Shown here one piece after another: positions 8,676-19,947 of a stretch of DNA of 64,000 nt. The stretch is from the NCBI GenBank assembly GCA_016794035.1, contig JAEUHS010000129.1:1-64000 (forward strand). Direction: 5' to 3'. The position numbers and the translations under genes are program-made. Below the pieces are notes generated by a model that did not search any database, was not told the origin of the DNA, and worked only from the letters and a program-made list of their open reading frames with translations. The stretch is from Planctomycetota bacterium (lineage in GTDB: Bacteria > Planctomycetota > UBA1135 > UBA2386). Numbering within the stretch: position 1 is the stretch's first letter; each line of letters begins with the position of its first letter.

Positions 8676-9275
8676 ATGAGCATCGCCAACGACTACATCA
8701 TCCCGTTCGTCATCGAGAAGACCGGCCGCGGCGAGCGCCAGTACGACATCTACAGCCGCCTGCTCGAGGATCGGATCGTGTTCATCGGCTCGCCGATCGA
8801 CGACGGCGTCGCCAACGCGGTGATCGCCCAGCTCCTGTTCCTGCAGAAGGAGAACAAGAGCCAGGACATCAACCTGTTCCTGAACACCCCGGGCGGCAGC
8901 GTCACCGCGGGGCTGGCGATCTACGACACGATCCAGTTCGTGCAGTGCCCGGTCGCGACCTACTGCATCGGCCAGGCGGCCTCGATGGGCTCGGTCCTGC
9001 TCGCCGCCGGCACCAAGGGCAAGCGCCACGCGCTGCCGCACTCGCGCATCATGATCCACCAGCCCTGGGGCGGGGTCGGCGGTACGGCCGTCGACATCTC
9101 GATCCAGGCCGACGAGATCCTGCGCCTGAAGCAGACCCTGAGCGAGATCCTGGGCCAGCACTGCGGCAAGTCCGCGGCAGACGTCAACAAGGACAGCGAC
9201 CGCGACTTCTTCATGGGCCCCGCCGAGGCGAAGGCGTATGGGCTGATCGACGAGATCGTGCAGACGAGCAAGTGA
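8676..9275 (+). CDS. clpP: ATP-dependent Clp protease proteolytic subunit ClpP
   Basis: ClpP is the serine peptidase barrel that degrades substrates fed by ClpX. The 199-residue protein has the catalytic triad Ser103 (GQAASMGS), His128 (RIMIHQPWGG) and Asp177 (SDRDFFM). The N-terminus lacks a long propeptide. It lies 115 nt after tig and 91 nt before clpX, all in the same direction. Confidence 0.97.
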   Translation: MSIANDYIIPFVIEKTGRGERQYDIYSRLLEDRIVFIGSPIDDGVANAVIAQLLFLQKENKSQDINLFLNTPGGSVTAGLAIYDTIQFVQCPVATYCIGQAASMGSVLLAAGTKGKRHALPHSRIMIHQPWGGVGGTAVDISIQADEILRLKQTLSEILGQHCGKSAADVNKDSDRDFFMGPAEAKAYGLIDEIVQTSK

Positions 9276-9300
9276 CGCCGCAGCGCCGGACACCTCGTTC

Positions 9301-9309
9301 TGCTACACT
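9301..9309 (+). promoter_or_regulatory. Extended -10 promoter before clpX
   Basis: TGC-TACACT forms an extended -10 element (TGn plus hexamer 9304-9309). No good -35 is visible at the right spacing. It would give clpX a transcript separate from clpP, with a leader of about 50 nt. Confidence 0.45.
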
Positions 9310-9366
9310 CGGGGCCGTCACACTGAGGCGGGTCTGGCGCGCGCCGGACCGCACACGAGGCTGATC

Positions 9367-10674
<1,308 letters not shown>

Positions 10675-10687
10675 GACAGCGGCGGCC

Positions 10688-11740
10688 ATGCGGTCCCTGA
10701 CCGATCTCACCGACACCGCGCTGGTCGCGGCCGTCGAGGCCTGCGGCGGCAAGCCGTTCCAGGCCCGTCAGATTCTGCATTGGCTCTGGCGCCACGGCGT
10801 CGACGACTTCGCGCAGATGAGCAATGTGCCGGCGCGGCTGCGCAGCTCGCTCGCCGAGCGCTTCACGGTCCGCTGCTCGTCCGTCGCCCGCGTCGATGCC
10901 GCCGCGGACGGCACCGAGAAGCTGCTGGTGCGCCTCGGCGACGGCGAGACCGTCGAGTGCGTGCTGATCCCGGAAGGCGACCGCACGACGCTGTGCATCT
11001 CGACCCAGGTCGGCTGTCCGGTGGGCTGCGTGTTCTGCGCCTCCGGCATGTTCGGCGTGAAGCGCAACCTGACCACGGCCGAGATCAGCGAACAGGTACT
11101 GCTGGCGCAGGCGCGCCTGCAGGCGCCACGACGCCTGACCAACCTGGTCGTCATGGGCATGGGCGAACCGATGCTGAATCTCGACGCCCTGCTGCCCGCG
11201 CTGCAGCGCATCCACGATCCGGACGGCATCGACATGGGCGCGCGGCGCATCACCGTCAGCACCTCGGGATACCCGCGCCAGATGGAACGTTTCGCCGCGG
11301 CCGATCCCGCCTACAACCTGGCCGTCTCGCTGCACGCCGCCGACGACGAATTGCGGCGCCGGCTGGTGCCGAGCGCGACCCACGCGGTGCAGGACATCGT
11401 CGCCGCCGCGCACCAGTACTTCGGCCGCAAGGGCCGCGAGGTCACCTACGAGGTCGTCTTGCTCGAAGGCATCAACGACCGGCCCGAAGACGCGGTGACG
11501 ATGGTCGACGCGCTCGGTGCGCTGCCGTGCACCGTCAACCTGATCCCCTGGAACCCGGTCGAAGAGCTGGCGCTCGCCGGCGGCCTGCGCCGGCCGTCGT
11601 CGGCGCGCGTCGATGCCTTCGCCGACGCCCTGCGGCGCGGCGGCCTGAAGGTCACCGTGCGCCGACAGCGAGGCGCCGATCGTTCCGCGGCGTGTGGCCA
11701 GCTGCGGCTGCGCGCCGCCGATTCGGCACCGCGTGCCTGA
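10688..11740 (+). CDS. rlmN: Dual-specificity 23S rRNA/tRNA adenine-C2 methyltransferase RlmN
   Basis: RlmN is a radical SAM enzyme that methylates C2 of A2503 in 23S rRNA and A37 in some tRNAs. The 350-residue protein has the radical SAM CxxxCxxC motif at Cys110, Cys114 and Cys117 (GCPVGCVFCASG). The helical RNA-binding N-terminus (PFQARQILHWLWRHG) is present, as is the C-terminal catalytic cysteine in the GADRSAACGQL context. It starts 13 nt after clpX, so cotranscription is likely. Confidence 0.95.
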   Translation: MRSLTDLTDTALVAAVEACGGKPFQARQILHWLWRHGVDDFAQMSNVPARLRSSLAERFTVRCSSVARVDAAADGTEKLLVRLGDGETVECVLIPEGDRTTLCISTQVGCPVGCVFCASGMFGVKRNLTTAEISEQVLLAQARLQAPRRLTNLVVMGMGEPMLNLDALLPALQRIHDPDGIDMGARRITVSTSGYPRQMERFAAADPAYNLAVSLHAADDELRRRLVPSATHAVQDIVAAAHQYFGRKGREVTYEVVLLEGINDRPEDAVTMVDALGALPCTVNLIPWNPVEELALAGGLRRPSSARVDAFADALRRGGLKVTVRRQRGADRSAACGQLRLRAADSAPRA

Positions 11741-11765
11741 CCGGCGGCGCCCGCGGCCTGGGTCA
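11738..11765. terminator. Hairpin between convergent rlmN and PDZ-protein genes
   Basis: TGACC-GGC pairs with GCC-(TG)-GGTCA. The outer arms contain the stop codons of both convergent genes. The stem is 8 bp with a 2-nt bulge and has no T tract. Its role is inferred from position and from the similar junction after ruvA. Confidence 0.35.
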
Positions 11766-12995
11766 GCGGATCTTCGCCGGACCGCCGCCGTCGCTCCGCG
11801 GTTGCAGGCCGCTGGGCTTCGGTGACGCGTCGTCGCGCTTCGCCTCGGCCGGCCTGGCCTCGGGCTTCTTCGCCGTCGCCACCTGCTGCGCGCCCTTGCG
11901 CAGGAACGTCACCTCGACGGTGCCGCCGGCTTCGATGCCGGCCAGCGCGGCCTGCACGTCGGCCGGGGAACCGATCGATCGCGTGCCGATGCGCACGACG
12001 ATGTCCCCGGCCTCGAGGCCGAGCGTCGACGCCAGCGAATCGGGCGCGACCGACTGCACCATCAGGCCGACCCCGTCGTCGAGGCCCAGGTGCTCCCGCA
12101 GTTCGGCGGCGATCTCCGGCCGCACGGCGACGCCGAGTCGCTGCCCGGACTGCACCTCGAGGTCGGCTGCCGCGTTCGGCGCCGCGCGCTGGAAGCCCGG
12201 CACGGGCCGCGTGGCGAGCGGATCGCCCAGGCTGCCGCGCCGCAGCTGGAACAGCGGGTGCCGCATCGGCTCGTCGTCCGACCAGAGCCGCAACCCCAGC
12301 CCGCCGAGTCCGCCGCGCTGCAGCACCCCGGGGTACTGCGACTGGAACGTGTCCATGTCGGGCGCCTCGTAGACCTTCGTCTCCACCTTGCCGTCGGCGT
12401 CGGTCTCCTTGATCTCGACGCGCACTGCGCCATCGGGTCCGACCTGCATCGACATGCCCTGCGACCGGCTCACGCCGTTCTGCATCTGGTCCTGGAGGTC
12501 GCGGAAGAAGTCGTCCTGGAAGAAGCTCGCGCGCGGGATGTCGATGCCGAAGCGGCGCTCCATGTCGCGGAAGAACTCGTCGAACTGCTGCTGGATGCCC
12601 CCCGCGGGCGGCCACGCCGGCGTCGCGCCCGGCAGCCCACCGAGGTCGCGGTCGCCGTCGCGCGAGCGCTGCACGAGACCGCGGGCGTCGCCATGCTCGA
12701 TCTGACGGACCAGGCGCCGGGCGCGCCACTGCACCTCGGGGTCGGCGCCCTGCTCGGCAGCGCGCTTCAGGTCGGGCAGCGCGCTCTGGCCCGCCTTGCG
12801 CAACTCGTTCTCGGCGCGCAGGCGCGTGCGGAAGCTGCTGGCGCCGAGGTCCTTGATCCACTGATCGATGGTGGCGGGCGCGTCCGGTTGCGGCTGCGAG
12901 GGCACCGGCTTGTCGTCCTGCGCCAGCACCGGCCCCACGCCGAACGCCCCAATCCCCAGCATCGTGCCAAACACCGCCGCTCGCAGTTGCTGCAT
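11763..12995 (-). CDS. Exported PDZ-domain protein
   Basis: The 410-residue protein begins with a signal peptide (MQQLRAAVFGTMLGIGAFG, cleaved near VLAQDD). Residues of about 38-85 form a short HEAT-like helical segment (SSFRTRLRAENELRKAGQSA). The middle is polar. A PDZ domain spans about 280-370 (LGVAVRPEIAAELREHLG and LGLEAGDIVVRIGTRSIG), as in HtrA proteases, but no protease domain is present. The C-terminus is Lys/Arg/Pro-rich. The start at 12995 is fixed by GGAGG 8 nt upstream. It lies 128 nt after the anti-sigma gene in the same direction, so it may belong to the same envelope-stress unit. Confidence 0.75.
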   Translation of the reverse strand: MQQLRAAVFGTMLGIGAFGVGPVLAQDDKPVPSQPQPDAPATIDQWIKDLGASSFRTRLRAENELRKAGQSALPDLKRAAEQGADPEVQWRARRLVRQIEHGDARGLVQRSRDGDRDLGGLPGATPAWPPAGGIQQQFDEFFRDMERRFGIDIPRASFFQDDFFRDLQDQMQNGVSRSQGMSMQVGPDGAVRVEIKETDADGKVETKVYEAPDMDTFQSQYPGVLQRGGLGGLGLRLWSDDEPMRHPLFQLRRGSLGDPLATRPVPGFQRAAPNAAADLEVQSGQRLGVAVRPEIAAELREHLGLDDGVGLMVQSVAPDSLASTLGLEAGDIVVRIGTRSIGSPADVQAALAGIEAGGTVEVTFLRKGAQQVATAKKPEARPAEAKRDDASPKPSGLQPRSDGGGPAKIR

Positions 12996-13123
12996 CGTCG
13001 TGTCCTCCAGGTTCGTGGCCGCGTGGACCTCCACCGGCGCCGACCCGGCAACGACGGAGCCGAGCAAAGACTCCGATGGTGGGCGCGGACGTTGCCACCG
13101 CCGACGCCGGGCGCACCTGGCCG

Positions 13124-13732
13124 CTACTTCGGACCGGCGCGGGGCGACGGTGTCGACGCCTCCGGCGGCACCGGGATCGGCAACGGCGTCGCGAACTCCT
13201 CGTCGACCAGCGAGCGCAGCGCCCAGCGCTCCATGATGCCGGCGCCACCCCGATCAGTGACCACGTCGTTGCCGAGCAGCCGCAACGGTACCGACCCGCG
13301 TTCCCCCGCGTAGGGCACCACCCGGGTCGGATCCGAGTGGCCAACCGGCACGGCGATCGGCGCCCGCCCGAGCGCCGCTGGCGCGGTGGCCGGCCCGACC
13401 CAGCTCCAACCGACCACGAACAGGACCGCCGCCGCCGCACCCGCCACGCCCAACCGCCAGCCCGAGGGCACCCAGGGCCGGGCGCTGCCGCCGACAACCT
13501 CGGCATCGAGACGCGTGACGATCGCCGCGTGCATGGCGGGGAACCAGGAGTCGTCGACGGCCGGCGCGACGATGCCGCGCAGGTGCTTCAGCGGCTGCTG
13601 CAACCCGACCGCCTCGCGGCGGCACGCGGGGCAGTCACGCAGGTGCCGGCCGACCTCGGCCGACCGCACCACGTCGAGATCGCCGCCGATGAACAGCGGC
13701 AGATCGCGGCGGACACGCGAGCAGAGGCTCAT
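13124..13732 (-). CDS. Anti-sigma factor with zinc-binding (ZAS/zf-HC2) domain
   Basis: The 202-residue protein has an N-terminal anti-sigma zinc motif (His30, Cys34, Cys37 in HLRDCPACR), a single transmembrane helix at about 93-112 (LGVAGAAAAVLFVVGWSW) and an exported C-terminal segment. Such proteins hold an ECF sigma factor at the membrane until an envelope signal releases it. Its start overlaps the sigma stop by 4 nt (ATGA), which supports a cognate pair. The export side carries a Pro/Gly-rich tail without recognised domains. Confidence 0.85.
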   Translation of the reverse strand: MSLCSRVRRDLPLFIGGDLDVVRSAEVGRHLRDCPACRREAVGLQQPLKHLRGIVAPAVDDSWFPAMHAAIVTRLDAEVVGGSARPWVPSGWRLGVAGAAAAVLFVVGWSWVGPATAPAALGRAPIAVPVGHSDPTRVVPYAGERGSVPLRLLGNDVVTDRGGAGIMERWALRSLVDEEFATPLPIPVPPEASTPSPRAGPK

Positions 13733-14445
13733 TCCTGCTCCCCGCCGACCGCGGCCTCGCGATCGAGTCGTTCCCAGTGCTCGCGGAACATCTGGCGGCC
13801 GCGATGCAGGCGCCAGCGCGCGGTCGCGTGCGTGACGCGCAGGATCGGCGCGATCTCTCGACAGCTGATGCCGTGGATGTCGCGCAGCACGAGCACGGCG
13901 CGGAACTTCGCGTCGAGCCGCTCGAGCACGCGCCAGACGCGCGCGTTCTCCTCCTCGCGCTCGAGCGGCACCGAGCCGACCGCCTGACCATCGTCGCAGA
14001 GTCCCGGCAGCAGGTCGTCGAGCCGACAGGCGCGGCTGCTGCGGATCTTGCGCAGCTGGTCGATCGCCAGGTTCATGACGATGCGGTAGAACCAGGTGTA
14101 GAAGCTGCGTGTGAAGTCGTAGCGCCCCAGCGAGCGAAACAGCCGCACGAACGCTTCCTGGGTCACGTCGCGCGCGTCCTCGGCGCGCCCGAGCACGTGG
14201 AAGGCGATCCAGAACGCACGCTTCTGGTAGCGCGCGACGAGCGCCGCGAACGGATCGTGCTGGCCGGCCAGGGTGCGGCGCACCAGTTCGGCATCGGACA
14301 CGTGCACCGCACCGGCGAGTTCGAGCACGTCGCCGGGCAGACCCGGGGGCAGCCCGCGAAAGGTCTCCGCCGGCGGCATGGCCGCGAACACCGGCCGGGG
14401 CTCGGCCTGCTGGGGAACCGTGTGCTTGGGACCTGGGCGGATCAT
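13729..14445 (-). CDS. ECF-family RNA polymerase sigma factor
   Basis: This 238-residue sigma-70-family factor has region 2 at about residues 64-135 (core-binding DARDVTQEAFVRLF at 90-103, then YTWFYRIVMNLAIDQLRK). Region 4 spans about 175-225 (LRDIHGISCREIAPILRV helix-turn-helix). There is no sigma-1.1 or region 3, as expected for the ECF group. The first 50 residues are a Pro-rich extension. The ATG at 14445 is chosen because a -10-like TAGACT at 14498-14503 would place the message start below the upstream ATG at 14535; ATG at 14379 is also possible. It is followed by its anti-sigma factor. Confidence 0.88.
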   Translation of the reverse strand: MIRPGPKHTVPQQAEPRPVFAAMPPAETFRGLPPGLPGDVLELAGAVHVSDAELVRRTLAGQHDPFAALVARYQKRAFWIAFHVLGRAEDARDVTQEAFVRLFRSLGRYDFTRSFYTWFYRIVMNLAIDQLRKIRSSRACRLDDLLPGLCDDGQAVGSVPLEREEENARVWRVLERLDAKFRAVLVLRDIHGISCREIAPILRVTHATARWRLHRGRQMFREHWERLDREAAVGGEQE

Positions 14446-14497
14446 GCGGGTGAGAGGCGGTGGCGGCGGGGCGATCGTCGCCCGCGCCAGTGCGGGC

Positions 14498-14503
14498 AGT
14501 CTA
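14498..14503 (-). promoter_or_regulatory. -10-like box upstream of the ECF sigma gene
   Basis: TAGACT on the minus strand would start a message with a leader of about 45 nt. No housekeeping -35 is seen. An ECF-type autoregulated promoter is possible but cannot be confirmed from one site. Confidence 0.3.
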
Positions 14504-14592
14504 CGCAGCTCGGCCGCGACGTACAGGGCCGGCACGACGGATCGGGCGAGAATCCCCGGCCGTGGGACCGACCGCTGCCCCGGCGCGCCGCA

Positions 14593-15576
14593 TCACTCCG
14601 CGACCGGCGTGCCCATGCCCCGGAACTTGCGGTAGCGCTGCGCCAGCAGCTCCGGCACCGGCACCGCGGCGAGTTCGGCCAGCCACTCCAGCAACTGCAC
14701 CTTGACCCGTTCGACCGTGCCTTTGGGGTCGCGATGCGCCCCGCCGAGCGGTTCCTCGATGACCTTGTCGACCAGACCCAGGCGCAGCAGGTCCTTGCTG
14801 GTGAGCTTCAGCGCCTCGGCCGCCTCCGGCGCCTTGTCACCGCTCTTCCACAGGATGGCGGCGCAGCCCTCCGGCGAGATCACCGAGTAGTAGCTGTTCT
14901 CGAGCATGCCGACCCGGTCGCCGACGCCGATGCCCAGCGCGCCGCCCGAACCGCCCTCACCGATCACCAGGCACACAATCGGCACCTCGATCTCGAACAT
15001 CTCGAGGATGTTGCGGGCGATGGCACCGGCCTGGCCACGCTCCTCGGCGCCGATGCCGGGGTAGGCACCGGGCGTGTTGATGAAGGTGACGATCGGCAGC
15101 TTCATCTTCTCGGCGAGCCGCATCTTCTGCAGCGCCTTGCGGTACCCCTCCGGGTGCGCGCAGCCGAAGTTGCACGCCAGGCGGTCCTTGACCGTCTTGC
15201 CCTTGCGGTGGCCGACCAGCAGGAAGCGCGTGCCCGCCATCGTCGCCAGCCCGGTGACGATCGCGCGGTCTTCGCCGAACACGCGGTCGCCGTGCAGTTC
15301 GACGAAGTCGTCGAGCATCAGCTGCATGTAGTCGGAGGTCAGCGGGCGCTCGGCGTGGCGCGCGACGTTGACCCGCTCCCAGGGTGACAGCTGGGCGTAG
15401 ACCTCGGCGGTCTGACGACGCAGCCGGTCCTCGAGCAGTTCGATCTCGCCCGACAGTTCGAGATGAGAGCCCGAGTTCAGCTTGCGCAGCTCGGCGATCT
15501 TGGTCTGCAGCTCGCTGAGCGGGCGCTCGAAGGCGAGGCCGTCCTGGACCGGTGGCTTGGCGGATGGTTCGGTCAT
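14593..15576 (-). CDS. accA: Acetyl-CoA carboxylase carboxyltransferase subunit alpha
   Basis: AccA pairs with AccD to transfer carboxyl from biotin to acetyl-CoA, the first step of fatty-acid synthesis. The 327-residue protein has the expected N-terminal helical arm (ELQTKIAELRKLNSG) and signatures such as RPLTSDYMQLM, GDRVFGEDRAIVTG, NTPGAYPGIGAEERGQ and IGEGGSGGALGIGVGD. accD is not adjacent. A -10-like TACAGT at 15591-15596 could serve it. It is 65 nt downstream of the response-regulator gene on the same strand. Confidence 0.96.
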   Translation of the reverse strand: MTEPSAKPPVQDGLAFERPLSELQTKIAELRKLNSGSHLELSGEIELLEDRLRRQTAEVYAQLSPWERVNVARHAERPLTSDYMQLMLDDFVELHGDRVFGEDRAIVTGLATMAGTRFLLVGHRKGKTVKDRLACNFGCAHPEGYRKALQKMRLAEKMKLPIVTFINTPGAYPGIGAEERGQAGAIARNILEMFEIEVPIVCLVIGEGGSGGALGIGVGDRVGMLENSYYSVISPEGCAAILWKSGDKAPEAAEALKLTSKDLLRLGLVDKVIEEPLGGAHRDPKGTVERVKVQLLEWLAELAAVPVPELLAQRYRKFRGMGTPVAE

Positions 15577-15590
15577 GGGTCGAAGCAGGA

Positions 15591-15596
15591 ACTGTA
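15591..15596 (-). promoter_or_regulatory. -10-like box before accA
   Basis: TACAGT on the minus strand ends 14 nt before the accA ATG, giving a leader of about 8 nt. No -35 is apparent. Low support. Confidence 0.25.
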
Positions 15597-15641
15597 GGCA
15601 GCCGGGTGGATGTCAGCCACGGTCTGGCGATGCACGACCGG

Positions 15642-16990
<1,349 letters not shown>

Positions 16991-16994
<4 letters not shown>

Positions 16995-17737
16995 GGGGCC
17001 ACCTCGCCGCCGTCGCCCCCGCGGCCGGCCGGCAACCGCAGCGAGAACTGCGAGCCCTTGCCGACCTCCGACTCCAGCGTCAGCGTGCCGCCGTGCTCCT
17101 CGACGACGCGCCGCACGGTCGGCAGTCCGAGCCCGGTGCCGGCGCGCTTGGTGCTGAAGTACGGCTCGAACACGCGCGCCTGCACGTCGGGTGTCATGCC
17201 GGAGCCGGTGTCGGTGACGCGGATCGTGACGTGGCCGTGCTCGCGCGTCGTCGACACCAGGATCTCCCCGCCCGCGGGCGTCGCGTCCTTCGCGTTGCGC
17301 AACAGGTTGACGATCGCCGCCTGCAGGTGGTCCCAGTCGGCCGGCACGCGGCCGACGTCGGCACCCGGATAGAACCGCAGCGAGATGCCCAGGTCGCGCA
17401 GTTCGGGCTCGTGGAAGTCGACCACGGCCTGCAGCCGGGCGTTCAGGTCGACGCTGGTGAACTTCGGCTCGGGCGCGCGCGCGAAGCCGAGGAACTCCTC
17501 GAGGATCTTCTGCAGCCGGCGCACCTCGGCCTCGACCGTCGCCAGCCGCTTCTGCGTGCGCTTGTCGCGCGGCGTCTCGGGTTCACGGAACTCCTCCAGC
17601 ACGAGCTGCAAGTTGAGGCCGATCGTACTGAGCGGGTTGCGGACCTCGTGGGCGAAACCGGCCAGCAGCGTGCCGAGCTGAGCGAGGCGCTGGATCCGGA
17701 TCTTCGCCAACCGTTCTTCGCGCACGGGAGTCGACAT
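16991..17737 (-). CDS. Soluble two-component sensor histidine kinase
   Basis: This 248-residue kinase has the H-box GFAHEVRNPLSTIG (His30), an N-box (NLLRNAKDA), G1 (DTGSGM) and G2 (GTGLGLPTVRR). It has no transmembrane segment, PAS or other sensor domain before the H-box, so its signal must come from a partner or through the dimer interface. It resembles the NtrB/AtoS-like kinases that pair with sigma-54 regulators, and it overlaps the response regulator by 4 nt. The ATG at 17737 is chosen because the conserved part starts right after it and a -10-like box lies 11 nt upstream. Confidence 0.9.
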
Positions 17738-17748
17738 GTGGCCGCACC

Positions 17749-17754
17749 ACGATA
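17749..17754 (-). promoter_or_regulatory. -10-like box before the histidine kinase gene
   Basis: TATCGT on the minus strand ends 11 nt before the kinase ATG, so the leader would be only a few nucleotides. No -35 matches. Confidence 0.3.
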
Positions 17755-17830
17755 CGGAGCCGGCTGGCCGAATGCTCGCGCGCGCGGGCGGTTTCGGCAG
17801 ACCGGCGGCGAGCAGCCGGGCCGCTGCGCG

Positions 17831-17836
17831 TATGGT
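17831..17836 (+). promoter_or_regulatory. -10-like box before the TsaC-phosphatase fusion
   Basis: TATGGT lies 13 nt before the ATG at 17850. If used, it excludes the ATG at 17832, which is the reason for choosing 17850. No -35 matches. Confidence 0.3.
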
Positions 17837-17849
17837 TGGCGCCCGACTC

Positions 17850-18932
17850 ATGGGCTGCGAACGAAGAGCGCTGCGCTCGGCCGACCAGGACGCGACCGTC
17901 GCCGAGGTGATCGCGCGACTGCGCGCCGGTGAACTCGTCGTGTTGCCCACCGAGACCGTCTACGGCCTCGCGGTGCTGCCGAGCCATCGGGACGCGGTCG
18001 CGCGCGTGCGCCGCTGGAAGGGACGCGCCGACCAGCTGCCGTTCACGTCGCACATCGGCGCGCAGAAGGACCTGCAACGGCTCGCGCGTTCGATCCCACC
18101 GGGCGTGCAGCGGCTGATCGAACGCTACTGGCCCGGGCCGCTGACCGTGATCGTGCCGGCGCGCAGCGGTGACGGCGACAGCGTCGGCGTGCGCCTGCCG
18201 GCGCACGGGTTCACGCGCGCCGTGATCCGCGCCGCCGGGGAACCGCTGTGGCTCACCAGCTGCAACCGCACCGGCGAGCCACCGCTGGTCGACCCCGAGC
18301 GGATCGTCGCGGCCCTCGGCGACGTCGCGCAGCTGATCGTCGACGACGGCAGATCGCCGCTCGGGGTCGCGTCGACGATCGTGCGCGCCACCGGCCCGCG
18401 CCTCGAGATCCTGCGCGAGGGCATTCTGTCGGCCAGCGACGTGCTGCACACGGCGGCTCGGCTGGTGCTGTTCGTCTGCACCGGCAACACCTGCCGTTCG
18501 CCGCTGGCCGCGGCGCTGGCCCGGGAACTGACCGCTCGCACGCTCGGTGTGCCGGCCGCCGACGTGCTGGCGCACGGCTTCCAGTTCGCCAGCGCCGGCA
18601 CCAGCGCCTACCCCGGCCACCCGGCCAGCGACGGCAGCCTTGCGGTCGCCGCCGAACTCGACCTCGATCTCGGCACGCACCGGAGCGAACCGCTGTCGCC
18701 GGAACTGCTCGCGCGCGCCGACCTGGTGTTCTGCCTCGGCCGCGGCCACCTGCAGGCGATCCTCGCCGAGGCGCCCGAGGCGGCGCACAAGCTGGCGATG
18801 CTGCGCCCCGACGGACTCGACGTCGCCGATCCGTACGGCACCGATCTGCCGATCTACCGCCGCGTGCGCGACGAGATCCGCGCCGCCGTCGGCGCACGGC
18901 TGCCGCAGTGGCTGCCGACCGCGACGTCCTGA
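17850..18932 (+). CDS. Threonylcarbamoyl-AMP synthase (TsaC/YrdC) fused to low-molecular-weight protein phosphatase
   Basis: Two enzymes are joined in about 360 residues. The N-terminal half (about 10-200) is a YrdC/Sua5 domain (LPTETVYGLAVLPSH, WPGPLTVIVPA, LTSCNRTGEPP), which makes threonylcarbamoyl-AMP for the t6A37 tRNA modification. The C-terminal half (about 205-360) is a low-molecular-weight phosphatase with the C-x5-R loop VCTGNTCRSP and the general acid Asp of VADPYG; the family dephosphorylates Tyr or Arg. In Bacillus subtilis the separate genes ywlC and ywlE are neighbours, so the fusion echoes a known linkage. ATG at 17832 is the alternative start. Confidence 0.88.
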   Translation: MGCERRALRSADQDATVAEVIARLRAGELVVLPTETVYGLAVLPSHRDAVARVRRWKGRADQLPFTSHIGAQKDLQRLARSIPPGVQRLIERYWPGPLTVIVPARSGDGDSVGVRLPAHGFTRAVIRAAGEPLWLTSCNRTGEPPLVDPERIVAALGDVAQLIVDDGRSPLGVASTIVRATGPRLEILREGILSASDVLHTAARLVLFVCTGNTCRSPLAAALARELTARTLGVPAADVLAHGFQFASAGTSAYPGHPASDGSLAVAAELDLDLGTHRSEPLSPELLARADLVFCLGRGHLQAILAEAPEAAHKLAMLRPDGLDVADPYGTDLPIYRRVRDEIRAAVGARLPQWLPTATS

Positions 18933-18948
18933 CAGTCAGGATCGTCGC
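18921..18948. terminator. Bidirectional hairpin terminator between convergent genes
   Basis: GCGACG-TCCTGA pairs with TCAGGA-(T)-CGTCGC around a CAG loop: a 12-bp stem with one bulged T. It includes the stop codon of the TsaC-phosphatase gene and ends 3 nt before the lpxD stop. There is no T tract, but stem length and position support termination from both sides. Confidence 0.5.
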
Positions 18949-18951
18949 CGA

Positions 18952-19947
18952 TCAGACGCCTTCGGCACCCGCTTCGGGTCGCTCGACCATGCCGCGCAGC
19001 TTGCGCAGCAGCCGCAGGAACTGCCGCTTCTCCATCAGCGGATGCCCCATGTACTCACCGCGGTTCGGGATGTCCTTGAGCACCACAGTGCCGCCGCCGA
19101 GCCGCACTTCGTCGCCGATCGCGAGGTGACCGCTGATGCCGACCTGGCCGGCGAACACGCAGCGTTCGCCGACCGTCGTCGAACCCGCGATCATGCAACC
19201 GGCGGCCATCACGGTGTCCGCGCCGATCACGCAGTTGTGCGCGATGTGGCACAGGTTGTCGATCTTGCTGCGCGCGCCGATGCGGGTCGGCCCCAGCGTG
19301 CCGCGGTCGACGGCCGTCGCGGCGCCGAGTTCGACGTCGTCCTCCAGCACGACGCCGCCGAGCTGGGGCACCTTGATCCAGCTCGTCGCCTCGCGCGCGT
19401 AGCCGAAGCCATCGCTGGCCACGACGGCGCCGGCGTGCAGGATGACGCGGTCGCCGAGCGTGGCGCCGCCGTAGACGACCGCGTTGGGATAGAACACGCA
19501 GTCGCGCCCGATCGTCGTGTCGTCACCGATCGAGACCCCCGCCATGACGACGGTGCCGGCGCCGATGCGGCAGCGGCCGATCACCGCGTGTGGCCCGATC
19601 GCGACCGGCGACTCCAGTTCGGCCGCCGGGTCGACCACCGCGCTCGCATGGATCGAGTGGCTCCGGGCCCGCGGCGTCGGATGGAACAGCTGCGCGATCT
19701 TCGCGTAGGCGAGGTCGACGTCGGTCACCAGGATCTGGCTCGCAGGCGTGCTGAGTTCGGCACTCGACAGCACGGCGCCGGCGAGCGTGGTCGCCGCCGA
19801 AGCGTGGTAGCGCACGTTGCGCACGAAGCCGATGCGGTCGGGCCCGGCGGTGCGCAGATCGGCGAGGCCGACGATCACGCGGGCGCCGTCGCCGACGAGG
19901 CGACCGCCGACCAGGTCTGCGAGCGCGGCTACCGTGACATCCGTCAT
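18952..19947 (-). CDS. lpxD: UDP-3-O-(3-hydroxyacyl)glucosamine N-acyltransferase
   Basis: LpxD adds the second acyl chain in lipid A synthesis, so the cell should make lipid A or a related outer-membrane lipid. The 331-residue protein has the N-terminal UDP-binding domain (VGLADLRTAGPDRIGFV) and a left-handed beta-helix of hexapeptide repeats (about 100-290). The catalytic His is in VILHAGAVVASDGFGY. A short C-terminal helix follows (KRQFLRLLRKLRGM). Its start overlaps the stop of the upstream membrane-protein gene by 4 nt. Confidence 0.95.
   Translation of the reverse strand: MTDVTVAALADLVGGRLVGDGARVIVGLADLRTAGPDRIGFVRNVRYHASAATTLAGAVLSSAELSTPASQILVTDVDLAYAKIAQLFHPTPRARSHSIHASAVVDPAAELESPVAIGPHAVIGRCRIGAGTVVMAGVSIGDDTTIGRDCVFYPNAVVYGGATLGDRVILHAGAVVASDGFGYAREATSWIKVPQLGGVVLEDDVELGAATAVDRGTLGPTRIGARSKIDNLCHIAHNCVIGADTVMAAGCMIAGSTTVGERCVFAGQVGISGHLAIGDEVRLGGGTVVLKDIPNRGEYMGHPLMEKRQFLRLLRKLRGMVERPEAGAEGV

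Noticed and set aside
5360..8689. An 1109-codon minus-strand frame opposite the HEAT/TPR gene and tig
   Set aside because: Composition is His/Arg/Gln-rich and domain-free, while the plus strand encodes a clear signal peptide protein and trigger factor.
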